64,000 bases of DNA from Pseudodonghicola flavimaris. Lineage in GTDB: Bacteria > Pseudomonadota > Alphaproteobacteria > Rhodobacterales > Rhodobacteraceae. The notes under the pieces are model-generated. The model was not told the origin of the DNA. It saw only the letters and a list, made by a program, of their open reading frames with translations, and did no database searches. Both the position numbers and the translations under genes were made by a program. Shown piece after piece: positions 1 to 10,408 of this stretch. Location: assembly GCF_030164425.1 (NCBI RefSeq), contig NZ_JASNJD010000003.1, positions 62,001 through 126,000 on the forward strand. The letters are read 5' to 3'. Position 1 is the stretch's first letter. Each line of letters opens with the position of its first letter.

Positions 1-163
1 GCTCCGGCCCGCGGTCCCAGCGGATCCAGGGGGTGATGTAATAGACGCCGAGCATGAGGGAGAGCAGGATCCATTTGAGGTTCCTGAACTTTCCCGACAC
101 GCGGCGGGGAAAGATCGGCTCCCTGGCGGAATAAAGGCTGGGGGCTGGGTTGGAATCGGTCAC
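1..163 (-). CDS. ccoG: CcoG (FixG/RdxA) cbb3 oxidase accessory protein, N-terminal fragment
   Basis: Only the first 54 codons are inside the window; the gene runs off the left edge. The start is a GTG with a GGAG ribosome binding site about 8 nt upstream. The visible protein has the conserved CcoG opening, with the stretches LYSAREPIFPRR and VSGKFRNLKW, then the first membrane segment followed by YYITPWIRWDRG. CcoG is a membrane protein with ferredoxin-type iron-sulfur centres that acts in copper handling during cbb3 oxidase assembly. Its own FNR box lies 65-78 nt upstream of the start, so it is probably transcribed separately from ccoNOQP. It is split from ccoP by a LysR gene and a small ORF. 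Confidence 0.9.
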   Translation of the reverse strand, partial: MTDSNPAPSLYSAREPIFPRRVSGKFRNLKWILLSLMLGVYYITPWIRWDRGPE

Positions 164-227
164 GGATTCACTCCGGGGTCAAAGGTCTGGGTTCTGCGCC
201 TTGTCCCATCCGGGTCACAAGGTCACC

Positions 228-241
228 TTGATTTGGGTCAA
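228..241 (-). promoter_or_regulatory. FNR/FnrL box upstream of ccoG
   Basis: The sequence TTGAT-TTGG-GTCAA matches the FNR consensus TTGAT-N4-ATCAA at 9 of 10 half-site bases. Its centre is about 71 nt upstream of the ccoG GTG. An FnrL-activated promoter with the box at -41.5 would therefore start about 30 nt before the gene. Confidence 0.8.
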
Positions 242-407
242 TAATACCTATCGGGCAAATATCTTTAGCCTCAGGGGGCGCCACCGGTACAGCGCCCCTG
301 CCCCGCCTCCCTGCGACATAACAACGCTGATCAGCTTCACCGCCCCCTGCCCCTAGAAGATTAGCGCCCCGCCTCCGGCCTCGATCCGACCGGATCGCAC
401 GCGGGCC

Positions 408-1295
408 TCAGGCGGCGGGCGGCGCCGTGCTGCGCGCCTCGCGCCGGAGCCAGGCGATGAAGGCGCGGGCGGCGGGGCGCAGCGGGCCGGGGCGGTGGAC
501 GATGTGGTATCCCCCGTCGGGCCGGCTCTGGAACAGTTCGACCAGCCGGCCGGCGGCCAGATCGGCCTCGACGAAGAGACGCACGATCAACAGCAGCCCC
601 TGCCCCTGCCGGGCGCTTTCCAGCGTCAGGTTGCCCGGCAGATGGATGCGGCGGGTGATATCCGGCACCGCCCCTTCGGTCGACAGCCACTGGCTCGCCT
701 CATTGGTGCCCAGCTCCTCGATCCAGGGCAGATCGGCCAGGTCCTGGGCGCTGTCCACCCGGCGTCCGGCCAGCAGCGCCGGCGCGGCCACCACCGACAG
801 GGGCGCCGGCAACAGCGGTTCGCTCTCCAGTCCAGGCCAGCCGCCTTCGCCGTGCCGCAGCGCCAGATCAATGCCGCCCGGCTGCAGGTCGACCAGCTGA
901 GGCGAGGGGTCGACCCGCAGGCTGACATCGGGGTGCTTCTCGGAGAACCCGGCCAGTCGCGGCAGCAGCCAGTAGCCCGCCAGGCTGGGGGTCACGCTGA
1001 CATGCAGCGGCCGGTCGGCGGCCCGGCCGGCCAGGTCCTGCACCGCCGCATGGATCGCCCCGAAGCCCAGCGTCAACGCATCGGCCAGCTGGCGCCCCTC
1101 CGCCGTCAGGGTCAGCCCCCGCCCCGACCGGTCGAACAGCGTCACCCCCAGATGCGCCTCCAGCTGCCGCAGCTGCTGGCTCACCGCCGCATGGCTGACG
1201 TTCAGCGCCGCCCCGGCCTGCTGCAACGTGCCGGTTTCGGCGAAGGCGGCAAAGGCCCGCAGCGCCGCGAGCGGGGGCATCTGCAGCCAGTTCAT
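408..1295 (-). CDS. LysR-family transcriptional regulator (GcvA-like)
   Basis: This 295-residue protein has the LysR layout: an N-terminal winged HTH (LAALRAFAAFAETG, then AVSQQLRQLEAHLG and LFDRSGRGLTLT) in about the first 65 residues, then a two-lobed ligand-binding domain. The pattern MPPLAALRAF resembles the GcvA/AmpR branch. I chose the ATG at 1295 because the upstream in-frame extension (to 1379) is not LysR-like; there is no strong Shine-Dalgarno. It sits between ccoP and ccoG on the same strand and diverges from a 49-codon ORF that begins about 100 nt away and could be its target. Ligand and targets are unknown. Confidence 0.85.
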   Translation of the reverse strand: MNWLQMPPLAALRAFAAFAETGTLQQAGAALNVSHAAVSQQLRQLEAHLGVTLFDRSGRGLTLTAEGRQLADALTLGFGAIHAAVQDLAGRAADRPLHVSVTPSLAGYWLLPRLAGFSEKHPDVSLRVDPSPQLVDLQPGGIDLALRHGEGGWPGLESEPLLPAPLSVVAAPALLAGRRVDSAQDLADLPWIEELGTNEASQWLSTEGAVPDITRRIHLPGNLTLESARQGQGLLLIVRLFVEADLAAGRLVELFQSRPDGGYHIVHRPGPLRPAARAFIAWLRREARSTAPPAA

Positions 1296-1396
1296 CTGAA
1301 ACCCCAGCTTACATATTCGTTTTCCATTTGAATGGCGCGACTCCCCGTTTCGGCCAAGGATAACAGCAGAGAGGATCACTGGGAAAGGATCATAGG

Positions 1397-1546
1397 ATGC
1401 TGGATATCTTGGCCAAGACTTTCATGACCGCAACCCGCAGCACACCGCCGGATTACCCGGCAGCACGGGAAGAGCGGCGGCGCTGGCTGCCGCAGGGCCA
1501 CTGGTGGTATCGCGCCGGGGAAACCCCGGGCCCGACGCGCCGCTGA
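1397..1546 (+). CDS. small ORF, 49 residues, unknown
   Basis: The ORF starts with ATG preceded by AAAGGAT and ends with TGA, giving a basic, tryptophan-rich peptide (MLDILAKTFMTATR, RRRWLPQGHWWYRAG, TRR end). It diverges from the LysR gene and ends just before a strong hairpin at 1586-1620, so it could be a separate transcription unit. The clustered WLPQGHWWYR looks more protein-like than chance reading of GC-rich DNA. No family was recognised. It may be a real small protein controlled by the adjacent LysR regulator, or non-coding. Confidence 0.45.
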   Translation: MLDILAKTFMTATRSTPPDYPAAREERRRWLPQGHWWYRAGETPGPTRR

Positions 1547-1585
1547 CTGCTGCAGGCTCCGCCCTCAGGATGGAGACAAACGGAT

Positions 1586-1620
1586 CGGGCCCGCCCAGAG
1601 GGGAACTCTGGACGGGCCCG
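1586..1620. terminator. strong hairpin, probable bidirectional transcript end
   Basis: A 15-bp stem (CGGGCCCGCCCAGAG against CTCTGGACGGGCCCG, one G-T type mismatch) closes a 5-base loop GGGAA. It lies between the small + strand ORF and the end of the - strand cco operon. On the - strand it is followed by a weak ATCCGTTTGTC tract. Its position suits termination from both sides. Confidence 0.55.
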
Positions 1621-1649
1621 TATAATCTGCGTACGATATGTATCTAATC

Positions 1650-1697
1650 GGCGCCGGCTTTCCAGGAAACGCGCGAACAGATCGAAAAGCCGGCGCC
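1650..1697. repeat. 12-bp inverted repeat downstream of ccoP
   Basis: GGCGCCGGCTTT at 1650-1661 is the perfect reverse complement of AAAGCCGGCGCC at 1686-1697, with 24 nt between. It starts 45 nt after the ccoP stop codon and may protect the 3' end of the cco mRNA or help termination. No clean U-tract follows. Confidence 0.5.
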
Positions 1698-1741
1698 GTC
1701 CCGCCGGGCCGCAGCAACGGCCCGCAGGAATTCTTCCGGGC

Positions 1742-2611
1742 TTACTCGCCGCCCCCGAGCTGGTGGACGTAGAGCGCCGCAGCACGAATTTCATGCTCGC
1801 TCAGACGCAACCCCCAGGCCGGCATCACGCCGAAACGGGCGTTCACCACCGTCTCCTTGATGGTGTCGTAATCTCCACCATAGAGCCAGATCGCATCGGT
1901 CAGGTTCGGTGCGCCCTGCTCGCGGTCGCCGGTGCCGTCGTCCATGTGACAGGAGGCGCAGTTGTCCGCGAAGACCACCGAGCCCGGCTCGACCATGGTG
2001 CCGTCCTGCGCGCTGCCGCTCAGCGACATCACGAAGTTGACCACCTGATCGATCTCCTCATCGCTCAAGAGCTCGTCGCGCCCGAAGGCCGGCATCTGCG
2101 AATAGCGGGCATCGCCGTCATCCTCGTTCCGCACCCCATGGGTGACGGTGTAGTGGATCGCTTCGATGTCCCCACCCCAGAGCCAGTCGTCGTCCAGCAG
2201 GTTGGGATAGCCCTTGGCGCCGGCAGCGCCGGAGCCATGGCACTGGGCGCACCAGGTCTTGAACACCGCCGCCCCGGCCGAAACCGCATAGCTGTTCAGG
2301 TCGGGCTCTGCCGCGACTTCGGTCAGTTCGGTCGACACCAGCCGCGCGTTGATCGCCGCGTTGGCCTCGTTCACCGCCGCGATGTCCTGGGCGACATCGC
2401 CCCGGGTCGACCAGCCCAGAACGCCGGACGTGGCGCTCTTGATACCCGGCCAGGCCGGATAGGCGATGGTATAGCCGATCGCCCAGATGATGCAGGCATA
2501 GAAGGTCCAGAGCCACCAGCGCGGCAGCGGGTTGTTGAACTCTTCGATCCCGTCCCAGCTGTGGCCGGTCGTTTCTGGGTCGCCCTTGTGTTTTTGGGGT
2601 GCCTTGCTCAT
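1742..2611 (-). CDS. ccoP: cytochrome-c oxidase, cbb3-type, subunit III (CcoP)
   Basis: CcoP is the di-haem c subunit that passes electrons to the CcoO/CcoN core of the high-affinity terminal oxidase. The 289-residue protein has one N-terminal membrane segment (about residues 32-54) and two c-type haem motifs, CAQCH at 121-125 and CASCH at 218-222, each followed downstream by a methionine-containing loop (MPAFGRDEL and MPAWG). Length is normal. Its ATG overlaps the ccoQ stop by 4 nt (ATGA), which indicates translational coupling. It is the last gene of the FnrL-controlled ccoNOQP operon. Confidence 0.96.
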   Translation of the reverse strand: MSKAPQKHKGDPETTGHSWDGIEEFNNPLPRWWLWTFYACIIWAIGYTIAYPAWPGIKSATSGVLGWSTRGDVAQDIAAVNEANAAINARLVSTELTEVAAEPDLNSYAVSAGAAVFKTWCAQCHGSGAAGAKGYPNLLDDDWLWGGDIEAIHYTVTHGVRNEDDGDARYSQMPAFGRDELLSDEEIDQVVNFVMSLSGSAQDGTMVEPGSVVFADNCASCHMDDGTGDREQGAPNLTDAIWLYGGDYDTIKETVVNARFGVMPAWGLRLSEHEIRAAALYVHQLGGGE

Positions 2612-2793
2612 GTCCGCGCCTCCTTATCCGTCGCGGGTTTGTCTTCGTGCCGGAACGGGATGTCCGCCGTGTCGCGGTAGGTCTTGCTGCTGCCCGGGCG
2701 GAACACCCAGATCACCACGCCCACAAAGAAGGCGAAGAGAAGCAGCAGCATCCAGCTGTCCGCGAATTGCCGTAGAAACGTGTAATGTTCCAT
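2608..2793 (-). CDS. ccoQ: cbb3-type oxidase small subunit CcoQ
   Basis: This 61-residue protein starts at [14 protein letters not shown] and has a single membrane helix (about residues 16-32) and a charged cytoplasmic tail with [17 protein letters not shown], the usual CcoQ arrangement. CcoQ stabilises the cbb3 complex. The ATG at 2793 lies 10 nt after the ccoO stop, and the gene overlaps ccoP by 4 nt. A longer in-frame reading upstream is not CcoQ-like and was discarded. Confidence 0.93.
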   Translation of the reverse strand: MEHYTFLRQFADSWMLLLLFAFFVGVVIWVFRPGSSKTYRDTADIPFRHEDKPATDKEART

Positions 2794-2803
2794 TCGGCCC
2801 TCC

Positions 2804-3535
2804 TCAGCGGCTCTCGTCAGGCGTGAAGGTCGAGAAATCGACCAGCGTACCCAGCATCTGCAGATAGGCGATGACCGCATCCATTTCCGAAACACCGGGC
2901 TGGCCGTCGAAGTTGCGCACATTCACGCTGTCTTCGCCGTAGCGCTCGACCAGACCGTCGTAATCGCTGTCCGGGTTGGATTGGGCGAGGAAGTCCGCCT
3001 GCGCATTTTCCAGCATCTCGTCGGTATAGGGAACGCCGACGAAGGCATGGGTCTTCATCACGTCCTCGATATACTGGCCCTCGACCATCTTGTGCTTGAG
3101 GAACCCGTATTTCGGCATCACCGACTCCGGCACCACCGATTGCGGGTTGGTCAGGTGGTCGACGTGCCATTCATCCGAATAGCGCCCGCCCACCCGGGCC
3201 AGATCCGGCCCGGTCCGCTTGGAGCCCCACTGGAACGGGTGGTCGTACATCGACTCCGCCGCCAGCGAGTAATGGCCATAGCGTTCGACCTCGTCCCGCA
3301 TCGGGCGGATCATCTGGCTGTGGCAGACATAGCAGCCCTCGCGGATGTAGATCTCGCGCCCGGCCAGTTCGAGAGGGGTGTAGGGACGCATGCCCTCCAC
3401 CTTCTCGATGGTGTTTTCCAGCCAGAACAGCGGGGCGATCTGCACGATGCCGCCGATCGTCACGACCAGGAAGCTGAAAATCAGCAGCAGGGTCGCGTTG
3501 GTCTCGAGGATTTTGTGTTTGTCGAGAATTGCCAT
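2804..3535 (-). CDS. ccoO: cytochrome-c oxidase, cbb3-type, subunit II (CcoO)
   Basis: CcoO is the mono-haem c subunit of the cbb3 oxidase. The 243-residue protein has an N-terminal membrane anchor (about residues 13-36) and one haem motif CYVCH at 68-72, followed by the family stretch [15 protein letters not shown]. It lies 14 nt downstream of ccoN. Length and features are normal for the family. Confidence 0.96.
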   Translation of the reverse strand: MAILDKHKILETNATLLLIFSFLVVTIGGIVQIAPLFWLENTIEKVEGMRPYTPLELAGREIYIREGCYVCHSQMIRPMRDEVERYGHYSLAAESMYDHPFQWGSKRTGPDLARVGGRYSDEWHVDHLTNPQSVVPESVMPKYGFLKHKMVEGQYIEDVMKTHAFVGVPYTDEMLENAQADFLAQSNPDSDYDGLVERYGEDSVNVRNFDGQPGVSEMDAVIAYLQMLGTLVDFSTFTPDESR

Positions 3536-3549
3536 CGGTGCGTCCTCCC

Positions 3550-5154
<1,605 letters not shown>

Positions 5155-5247
5155 TTCACGTCCCTTTGCCTTGTCCCGCGCGATTCTTGCGCCGCGCCAG
5201 ACGGGTTCAGACCTCAGTTTACATGCAAAAGCCCCCCGGTCGACACC

Positions 5248-5261
5248 TTGATCTGCATCAA
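5248..5261. promoter_or_regulatory. perfect FNR/FnrL box between ccoN and uspA
   Basis: TTGAT-CTGC-ATCAA is a perfect consensus FNR site and is symmetric. Its centre is about 100 nt from both the ccoN start (- strand) and the usp start (+ strand). It can serve ccoNOQP and perhaps the divergent usp gene. Confidence 0.88.
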
Positions 5262-5353
5262 GACGCCCTTGCCATTTCTGTGACAGGCATTGAAACTAAG
5301 TTCTCAAGGCTTCCGGCGGTCTCGTTGGAAGAGCCTAAGACAAAGAGGTTCCA

Positions 5354-6193
5354 ATGGCTTACAAATCCCTGCTGACCGTTCTGACCGATCCGAAGGTGTC
5401 AGACGCCACCATCGCGCAGCTGATCGCGCTGGCGGAGGCACAGGATGCCCATGCCGAGGCGCTCTGCCTTGGTGTGGACCGTACCCAGACCGGGTATTAT
5501 TACGCCGGCGCCAACGCGATGATCCTTCAGGAAACCCTGGAGCGCGCCAGCGCCGAAGCCGAGGCCACGCTGGCCTATGCGAAGGAAAAGCTCGGCCTGT
5601 CGGACATCCGCTGGTCGGTGGAGGACGGGGTGGCGCAGATCGCCGATCTCGGACGTCACGTCGCCTATCGCGCCCGTTTTTCAGATCTGGTGGTGCTGCC
5701 GCGTCCCTATGGCGAAGCACTCGGGGCCGAGGCCGAACCGATTGTTGAGGCCGCCCTGTTCGAAGGCCGTGCGCCGGTGCTGGTGGTGCCCGACAACTGT
5801 ACACCCAAGGGCCAGCCCAATACCGTGCTGGTGGCCTGGAACGAAAGCGTCGAGTCGATGGACGCGATCCGCAAGGCGCTGCCCTTCCTGATCGCTGCCG
5901 AACAGGTACGGATCGTGGTGATCGATCCGCCGCAGCACGGCCCGGAACGCTCCGATCCCGGTGGCCTTCTGTCGCAGATGCTGTCGCGCCACGGTGTGAG
6001 CTGCGAGATCGATGTGCTGAGCAAGACCATGCCGCGGATCTCCGACATCCTGCTGCGCCATGCCACCGACACCAACGCCGACATGATCGTGATGGGGGCC
6101 TATGGCCATTCGCGGTTCCGCGAGGCGATCCTTGGCGGGGCGACCCGCAACATGCTGGAACAGGCGACAATTCCGATCTTCATGGCGCATTGA
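5354..6193 (+). CDS. universal stress protein, two tandem Usp domains
   Basis: The 279-residue protein consists of two UspA-like alpha/beta domains. The second domain ends with the nucleotide-binding pattern GAYGHSRFREAILGGATRNML (G-x2-G-x9-G-T type) near residues 252-272, then IPIFMAH. A GAGG site precedes the ATG. Usp genes commonly sit between cbb3 and fnrL genes in Rhodobacterales, and the shared FNR box suggests induction at low oxygen. Its exact role is unknown. Confidence 0.9.
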   Translation: MAYKSLLTVLTDPKVSDATIAQLIALAEAQDAHAEALCLGVDRTQTGYYYAGANAMILQETLERASAEAEATLAYAKEKLGLSDIRWSVEDGVAQIADLGRHVAYRARFSDLVVLPRPYGEALGAEAEPIVEAALFEGRAPVLVVPDNCTPKGQPNTVLVAWNESVESMDAIRKALPFLIAAEQVRIVVIDPPQHGPERSDPGGLLSQMLSRHGVSCEIDVLSKTMPRISDILLRHATDTNADMIVMGAYGHSRFREAILGGATRNMLEQATIPIFMAH

Positions 6194-6219
6194 GCGCTGT
6201 GATCGGTTGATCCCGTGCT

Positions 6220-6251
6220 GCCCGGTTCGCAAGGACCGGGCGGTTCTTTTT
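6220..6251 (+). terminator. rho-independent terminator after the usp gene
   Basis: GCCCGGT and ACCGGGC form a 7-bp stem with an 8-nt loop, followed by GGTTCTTTTTC. It lies 26 nt after the usp stop codon and between convergent usp and fnrL. Confidence 0.75.
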
Positions 6252-6324
6252 CGGCGAAGGACGGCACGGCATTCGCCCCTGCCCCGCAGATTTGAGATCA
6301 GAAGTGGAACAGGACGCGGCCGCG

Positions 6325-7068
6325 TCAGGCCATCAGCCCGCCATCGCTGTCGTCACCGGCCTCTTCCATCAGCCGGCCCATGTCTGGCACGGTGACGTGG
6401 CGCTTGCCTTCCAGCAGGATCACCCCGTCCTTCTTCAGCGCCGACATCTGGCGGCTGACGGTTTCCAGCGTCAGGCCCAGGTAATCCGCCATCGCCTCCC
6501 GCGTCAGCGGCAGGTCGAAGACCATCGGCCCCGCCGGGCCATTGGGGCTGAGCGAGGCATCGCGGCGGGCGATGATCGACAGCAGCGAGGCGATCTTCTC
6601 CCGCGCGGTCTTGCGGCCCAGTACCAGCATCCACTCCCGCGCCGCATCGAGCTCGTCCAGCGTCATCTCGAGCAGCCGGTGCGCGATATGCGGGGTCTGC
6701 GCCATCAGCGTCTCAAAGGGTTTCTTGCGGAAGCAGCACATCACCACATCGGTGGTCGCCGTCACGTCATAGGCCGAACCGTCGCGCCCGGGGCGGCCGA
6801 CGAAATCCGACGGCAGCAACAGCCCCACCATCTGGGTGCGGCCATCCTCCATCGTCTGGGTCAGCGAGGCGATGCCGGAAATCACCGTCCCGACGAAGCC
6901 CATCTTGTCGCCGGACCAGAGAATGGTCTGGCCGGCTTCGAAATTGCGATAATACTTGATGCTTTCCAGTTCTTCGAGCTCGTCTTGCTCACACCGCGCA
7001 CAGACCGCCCGGTGGCGGATCGGACAATCCGCGCAATTGCCGGAGATATGGTGGGTCATGACAGACAT
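6325..7068 (-). CDS. fnrL: FnrL, Crp/Fnr-family oxygen-sensing transcription regulator
   Basis: The 247-residue protein has an N-terminal cysteine group at residues 12, 15, 23 and 26 plus C111/C112, which can supply the four ligands of an oxygen-labile [4Fe-4S] cluster. The C-terminal Crp-type HTH contains the recognition helix LETVSRQMSAL, whose E..SR pattern reads FNR boxes of the TTGAT type. It would activate ccoNOQP, ccoG and hemN, all of which carry matching boxes here. An FNR box lies 12-25 nt upstream of its own start, so it may also act on itself. Confidence 0.95.
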   Translation of the reverse strand: MSVMTHHISGNCADCPIRHRAVCARCEQDELEELESIKYYRNFEAGQTILWSGDKMGFVGTVISGIASLTQTMEDGRTQMVGLLLPSDFVGRPGRDGSAYDVTATTDVVMCCFRKKPFETLMAQTPHIAHRLLEMTLDELDAAREWMLVLGRKTAREKIASLLSIIARRDASLSPNGPAGPMVFDLPLTREAMADYLGLTLETVSRQMSALKKDGVILLEGKRHVTVPDMGRLMEEAGDDSDGGLMA

Positions 7069-7079
7069 CGGGGCCTCAA

Positions 7080-7093
7080 TTGATCTGGGTCAA
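7080..7093. promoter_or_regulatory. FNR/FnrL box between fnrL and hemN
   Basis: TTGAT-CTGG-GTCAA matches 9 of 10 half-site bases. Its centre is 42 nt from the hemN ATG and 18 nt from the fnrL ATG. For hemN this is the class II activator distance if transcription starts at the ATG. For fnrL a box so close to the start would favour repression. Confidence 0.85.
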
Positions 7094-7128
7094 GGCATAT
7101 AGCCGAGCATCCAAATTAGCTTAATGTC

Positions 7129-8484
7129 ATGTCCGTGAAATCTCAATTGGCCGAGCTGGGTTTATTTGATGCGCGTGTTCCGCGCTACACCAGCTATCCG
7201 ACCGCACCGCATTTCGGCGCTGCGGTGGACGGGGATCAATTTGGCGCGTGGATCGCATCGGTTCCCGAGGGGAGCCAGATTTCGCTCTACGTGCATGTCC
7301 CCTTCTGCCGGCGGCTTTGTTGGTTCTGTGCCTGCCGCACCCAGGGCACGCAGAGCGATTCTCCCGTCATCGCCTATGTCGAGACGCTGAAGGAAGAGCT
7401 GAGGTTGCTGGCCGGCCGGCTGCCCGAAGGGGTGACGCTGTCGCGGTTGCACTGGGGCGGCGGCACGCCGACGCTCCTCAGCCCCGATCTGATGACCGAT
7501 CTGGCACAGGCGATCTTCGCGGTGGCCCCCTTGGGGCCGGACGCCGAATTCTCGGTCGAGATCGACCCGAACGAAATCGACGATGCCCGGCTCGATGCGC
7601 TGGCGGCTGCGGGGATGAACCGCGCCTCCATCGGGGTTCAGGACTTCGACGACGAAATCCAGAAAACCATCGGCCGCATTCAGGGCTATGAGGTGACGCG
7701 CAAGGCGATCGAGATGATCCGCGCCCGCGGCATCGAAAGCCTGAACGCCGATATTCTCTTCGGCCTGCCGCATCAGACCCGCGCGCGGATGACCGAAAGC
7801 GTGCAGAAGCTGCTGTCGCTGAACCCCGACCGGGTGGCGCTCTATGGCTATGCCCATGTGCCCTGGATGGCCAAGCGGCAACAGCTGATCCCGTCTGAGG
7901 CACTGCCGACGCCGGAGGCGCGGCTGGAGCTGTTCGACACCGCCCGGCGACTGTTTCTCTGGGACGGCTATGCCGAGATCGGCATCGACCATTTCGCCCG
8001 CCCCGAGGACGGTCTGACCCGGGCGCTGCAGGCCGGAACGCTGAAGCGCAACTTTCAAGGGTATACCGACGATCAGGCCGAGGTTCTGATCGGCGTCGGC
8101 GCCTCGTCGATCTCGCGCTTTCCGCAGGGCTATGCGCAGAACGCCCCGGCGACCTCGGCCCATACCGCGGCGATCCGCGATGGCCGATTCTCCACCAGCC
8201 GCGGCCATGTCTTCACCGATGAGGACCGGCTGCGCGGCCGTATGATCGAGATGCTGATGTGCGAGTTCCGCATCGATGCCGCCGAAATCCGCGACCGTTT
8301 CACCCTGCCCGAAGCGCAGCTGCAGGCGATGTTCGCCGAGACCGCCCGCGCCTTTCCCGGCATGCTGGAGATCGGCCCGGACGCGCTGGCGATCCGGCAG
8401 GAGGCGCGGCCGCTGGCCCGGATGATCGCGCGCAGCTTCGACGCCTATGACCTGAGCAAGGCCGGCCACAGCTCGGCGATCTGA
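7129..8484 (+). CDS. hemN: oxygen-independent coproporphyrinogen III oxidase
   Basis: This radical SAM enzyme converts coproporphyrinogen III to protoporphyrinogen IX without oxygen, so haem can be made under anoxia. The 451-residue protein has the CxxxCxxC cluster motif at C60, C64 and C67, followed by GGGTPTLL for SAM binding and the C-terminal HemN domain (EMLMCEFRIDA). Length matches HemN. No Shine-Dalgarno is visible, and the FNR box is centred 42 nt before the ATG, so the mRNA may be leaderless. The gene diverges from fnrL. Confidence 0.95.
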   Translation: MSVKSQLAELGLFDARVPRYTSYPTAPHFGAAVDGDQFGAWIASVPEGSQISLYVHVPFCRRLCWFCACRTQGTQSDSPVIAYVETLKEELRLLAGRLPEGVTLSRLHWGGGTPTLLSPDLMTDLAQAIFAVAPLGPDAEFSVEIDPNEIDDARLDALAAAGMNRASIGVQDFDDEIQKTIGRIQGYEVTRKAIEMIRARGIESLNADILFGLPHQTRARMTESVQKLLSLNPDRVALYGYAHVPWMAKRQQLIPSEALPTPEARLELFDTARRLFLWDGYAEIGIDHFARPEDGLTRALQAGTLKRNFQGYTDDQAEVLIGVGASSISRFPQGYAQNAPATSAHTAAIRDGRFSTSRGHVFTDEDRLRGRMIEMLMCEFRIDAAEIRDRFTLPEAQLQAMFAETARAFPGMLEIGPDALAIRQEARPLARMIARSFDAYDLSKAGHSSAI

Positions 8485-8495
8485 TCTTTCGGACA

Positions 8496-8519
8496 GGCCC
8501 GCCCCGAACAGGGCGGGTC
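8496..8519. terminator. hairpin between hemN and the yej operon
   Basis: GGCCCGCCC and GGGCGGGTCC form a GC-rich stem around CGAACA. It sits in the 38-nt gap between two convergent genes and is the only candidate stop signal for both. Confidence 0.5.
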
Positions 8520-8522
8520 CCC

Positions 8523-10100
8523 CTATCCCGCTGCGGCGATCAACGCGCGGGTGTAATCGGTTTTCGGACGTTCGAAGATCTCTTCCGCCGTGCCGGTTTC
8601 CACCACATCGCCCTGTTTCATCACCATGACCTTATGCGACATGGCGCGCACCACCTTCAGATCGTGGCTGATGAACAGATAGGCCAGCCCGTGCTTGCGT
8701 TGCAGGTCGCGCAGCAGGTTCACGATCTGCACCTGCACCGTCATGTCCAGCGCCGAGGTCGGCTCGTCCAACACCAGCAGGCGGGGATGCAGCACCATGG
8801 CGCGGGCAATGGCGATCCGCTGCCGCTGCCCGCCGGAGAATTCATGCGGGTAGCGATCCATCGCCGCCGGGTCCAGCCCGGTTTCCCGCATCGCCTCGGC
8901 CACCAGATCGCGGCGGGCGCGGTCGGGGTCGACCCGGTGCACCGCCAGCCCCTCGCCGATGATCTGGGCACAGGTCATCCGTGGGCTGAGACTGCCGAAG
9001 GGATCCTGGAACACGATCTGCATATCCTTGCGCAGCCGCCGCAATTCCCGTGTCGACCATTTGCGCACGTCGTCATCGCGGAACCGGATCCCCCCCTCCG
9101 AGGCGATCAGCCGCATCAGCGCCAGCGCCAGCGTGGTCTTGCCCGATCCGCTTTCCCCGACGATGCCCAGGGTTTCGCCGGCCCGCACCGCAAGGCTTGC
9201 ATCGTTGACGGCGCGGACATGGTCCACCGTCTTGCGCATCAGCCCTTTCTGGATCGGAAACCAGACCTTGAGATGATCGGCGGTCAGAATCTCTTCGGCG
9301 CTCTCGGCCACCGGGTCGGGTTCGCCCGAGGGTTCGGCGGCAAGCAGCTTGCGGGTATAGGGGTGCCGCGGATCGGCAAAGATCGTCTCGGTCGGGCCGG
9401 TTTCGACGATCTCACCGTCCTTCATCACGCAGACCCGGTCGGCGATTCGCCGCACGATGCCCAGATCGTGGGTGATGAACAACAGCCCCATGCCCTCGGC
9501 GTCCTTCAGCTCCGCCAGCAATTCGAGGATCTGCGCCTGGATGGTCACGTCCAGCGCCGTGGTGGGTTCGTCCGCGATCAGGATGTCGGGCTTGTTGGCC
9601 AGCGCCATGGCGATCATCACCCGCTGCCGCTGCCCGCCGGACAGCTGGTGCGGATAGGCCGACAGCCGGGTTTCGGGATCGCGGATGCCCACCTTGGTCA
9701 GCAGGTCGAGGATCCGCGCCTGCGCCGCCGCGCCGACCAGCCCCTGATGCAGCGCCAGCGATTCGCCCAGCTGTTTTTCCAGTGTGTGCAGCGGGTTGAG
9801 CGAGGTCATCGGCTCCTGAAAGATGAAGCTGATATCGTTGCCCCGGACCCGGCGCAGATCAGCCTCCGAGGCGCCGATCATCTGCTGGCCGTTATAGGTG
9901 ACGGAGCCCGACACCTCGGCCGTCTCGCCCAAGAGCGACAGGGTGGACAGCGCCGAAACCGACTTGCCCGAGCCGCTTTCACCCACCAGCGCCACCGTTT
10001 CGCCACGGTCGACGGAGAAGGAGACGCCATGCACCGCCTCGATCCGCCGGCCGTCCTGGCGAAAGGCCACGCGCAGGTCGCGAACCTCAAGAACGCTCAT
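8523..10100 (-). CDS. yejF: ABC transporter ATP-binding protein with two fused ATPase domains (YejF type)
   Basis: The 525-residue protein contains two complete ABC ATPase domains in tandem. Each has Walker A ([10 protein letters not shown] near 40, [10 protein letters not shown] near 315), an LSGGQRQR or FSGGQRQR signature and a Walker B ([22 protein letters not shown]), and the oligopeptide-type C-terminal loop. It would drive import of oligopeptides or microcin-C-like peptides through YejB/YejE. Its ATG overlaps the preceding small gene by 4 nt. It is the last gene of the operon. Confidence 0.9.
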   Translation of the reverse strand: MSVLEVRDLRVAFRQDGRRIEAVHGVSFSVDRGETVALVGESGSGKSVSALSTLSLLGETAEVSGSVTYNGQQMIGASEADLRRVRGNDISFIFQEPMTSLNPLHTLEKQLGESLALHQGLVGAAAQARILDLLTKVGIRDPETRLSAYPHQLSGGQRQRVMIAMALANKPDILIADEPTTALDVTIQAQILELLAELKDAEGMGLLFITHDLGIVRRIADRVCVMKDGEIVETGPTETIFADPRHPYTRKLLAAEPSGEPDPVAESAEEILTADHLKVWFPIQKGLMRKTVDHVRAVNDASLAVRAGETLGIVGESGSGKTTLALALMRLIASEGGIRFRDDDVRKWSTRELRRLRKDMQIVFQDPFGSLSPRMTCAQIIGEGLAVHRVDPDRARRDLVAEAMRETGLDPAAMDRYPHEFSGGQRQRIAIARAMVLHPRLLVLDEPTSALDMTVQVQIVNLLRDLQRKHGLAYLFISHDLKVVRAMSHKVMVMKQGDVVETGTAEEIFERPKTDYTRALIAAAG

Positions 10101-10408
10101 AGCCGCACCACCGCGTTCAGGGCCACGACGCCCCAGCCGGCCCCGGCGATGGCCAGCGCCGTCGCCAGCCGCCCCGGCGCCCGTCCGCTGAACCGCAGAC
10201 CGGCCCAGAGACCGACGGACAGCACACAGGGCAGCAGCGGCAGCAGCCAGAGGCGCAGGAGCCCCCAGAGCACGGTCGCGCCCTCCGCGGCCCCGGAAGC
10301 AAGCTCAACCCCGCTCCAGCCCAGGATCATCGCCGACAGCGCCACGGCGGTGCCGAACAGGCCATTCCGCCGGCATTGGGTGCGGGACGAACAGGTATAG
10401 GCGCTCAT
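10097..10408 (-). CDS. small membrane protein within the yej operon, unknown
   Basis: This 103-residue protein has about three hydrophobic segments (LFGTAVALSAMILGW, LLPLLPCVLSVGLWAG, LATALAIAGAGWGVVAL) and no recognised domain. It overlaps yejE upstream (ATGA type) and yejF downstream by 4 nt each, so it is translated with the transporter. The tight coupling suggests an accessory role for the permease, which is inference. Confidence 0.75.
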   Translation of the reverse strand: MSAYTCSSRTQCRRNGLFGTAVALSAMILGWSGVELASGAAEGATVLWGLLRLWLLPLLPCVLSVGLWAGLRFSGRAPGRLATALAIAGAGWGVVALNAVVRL

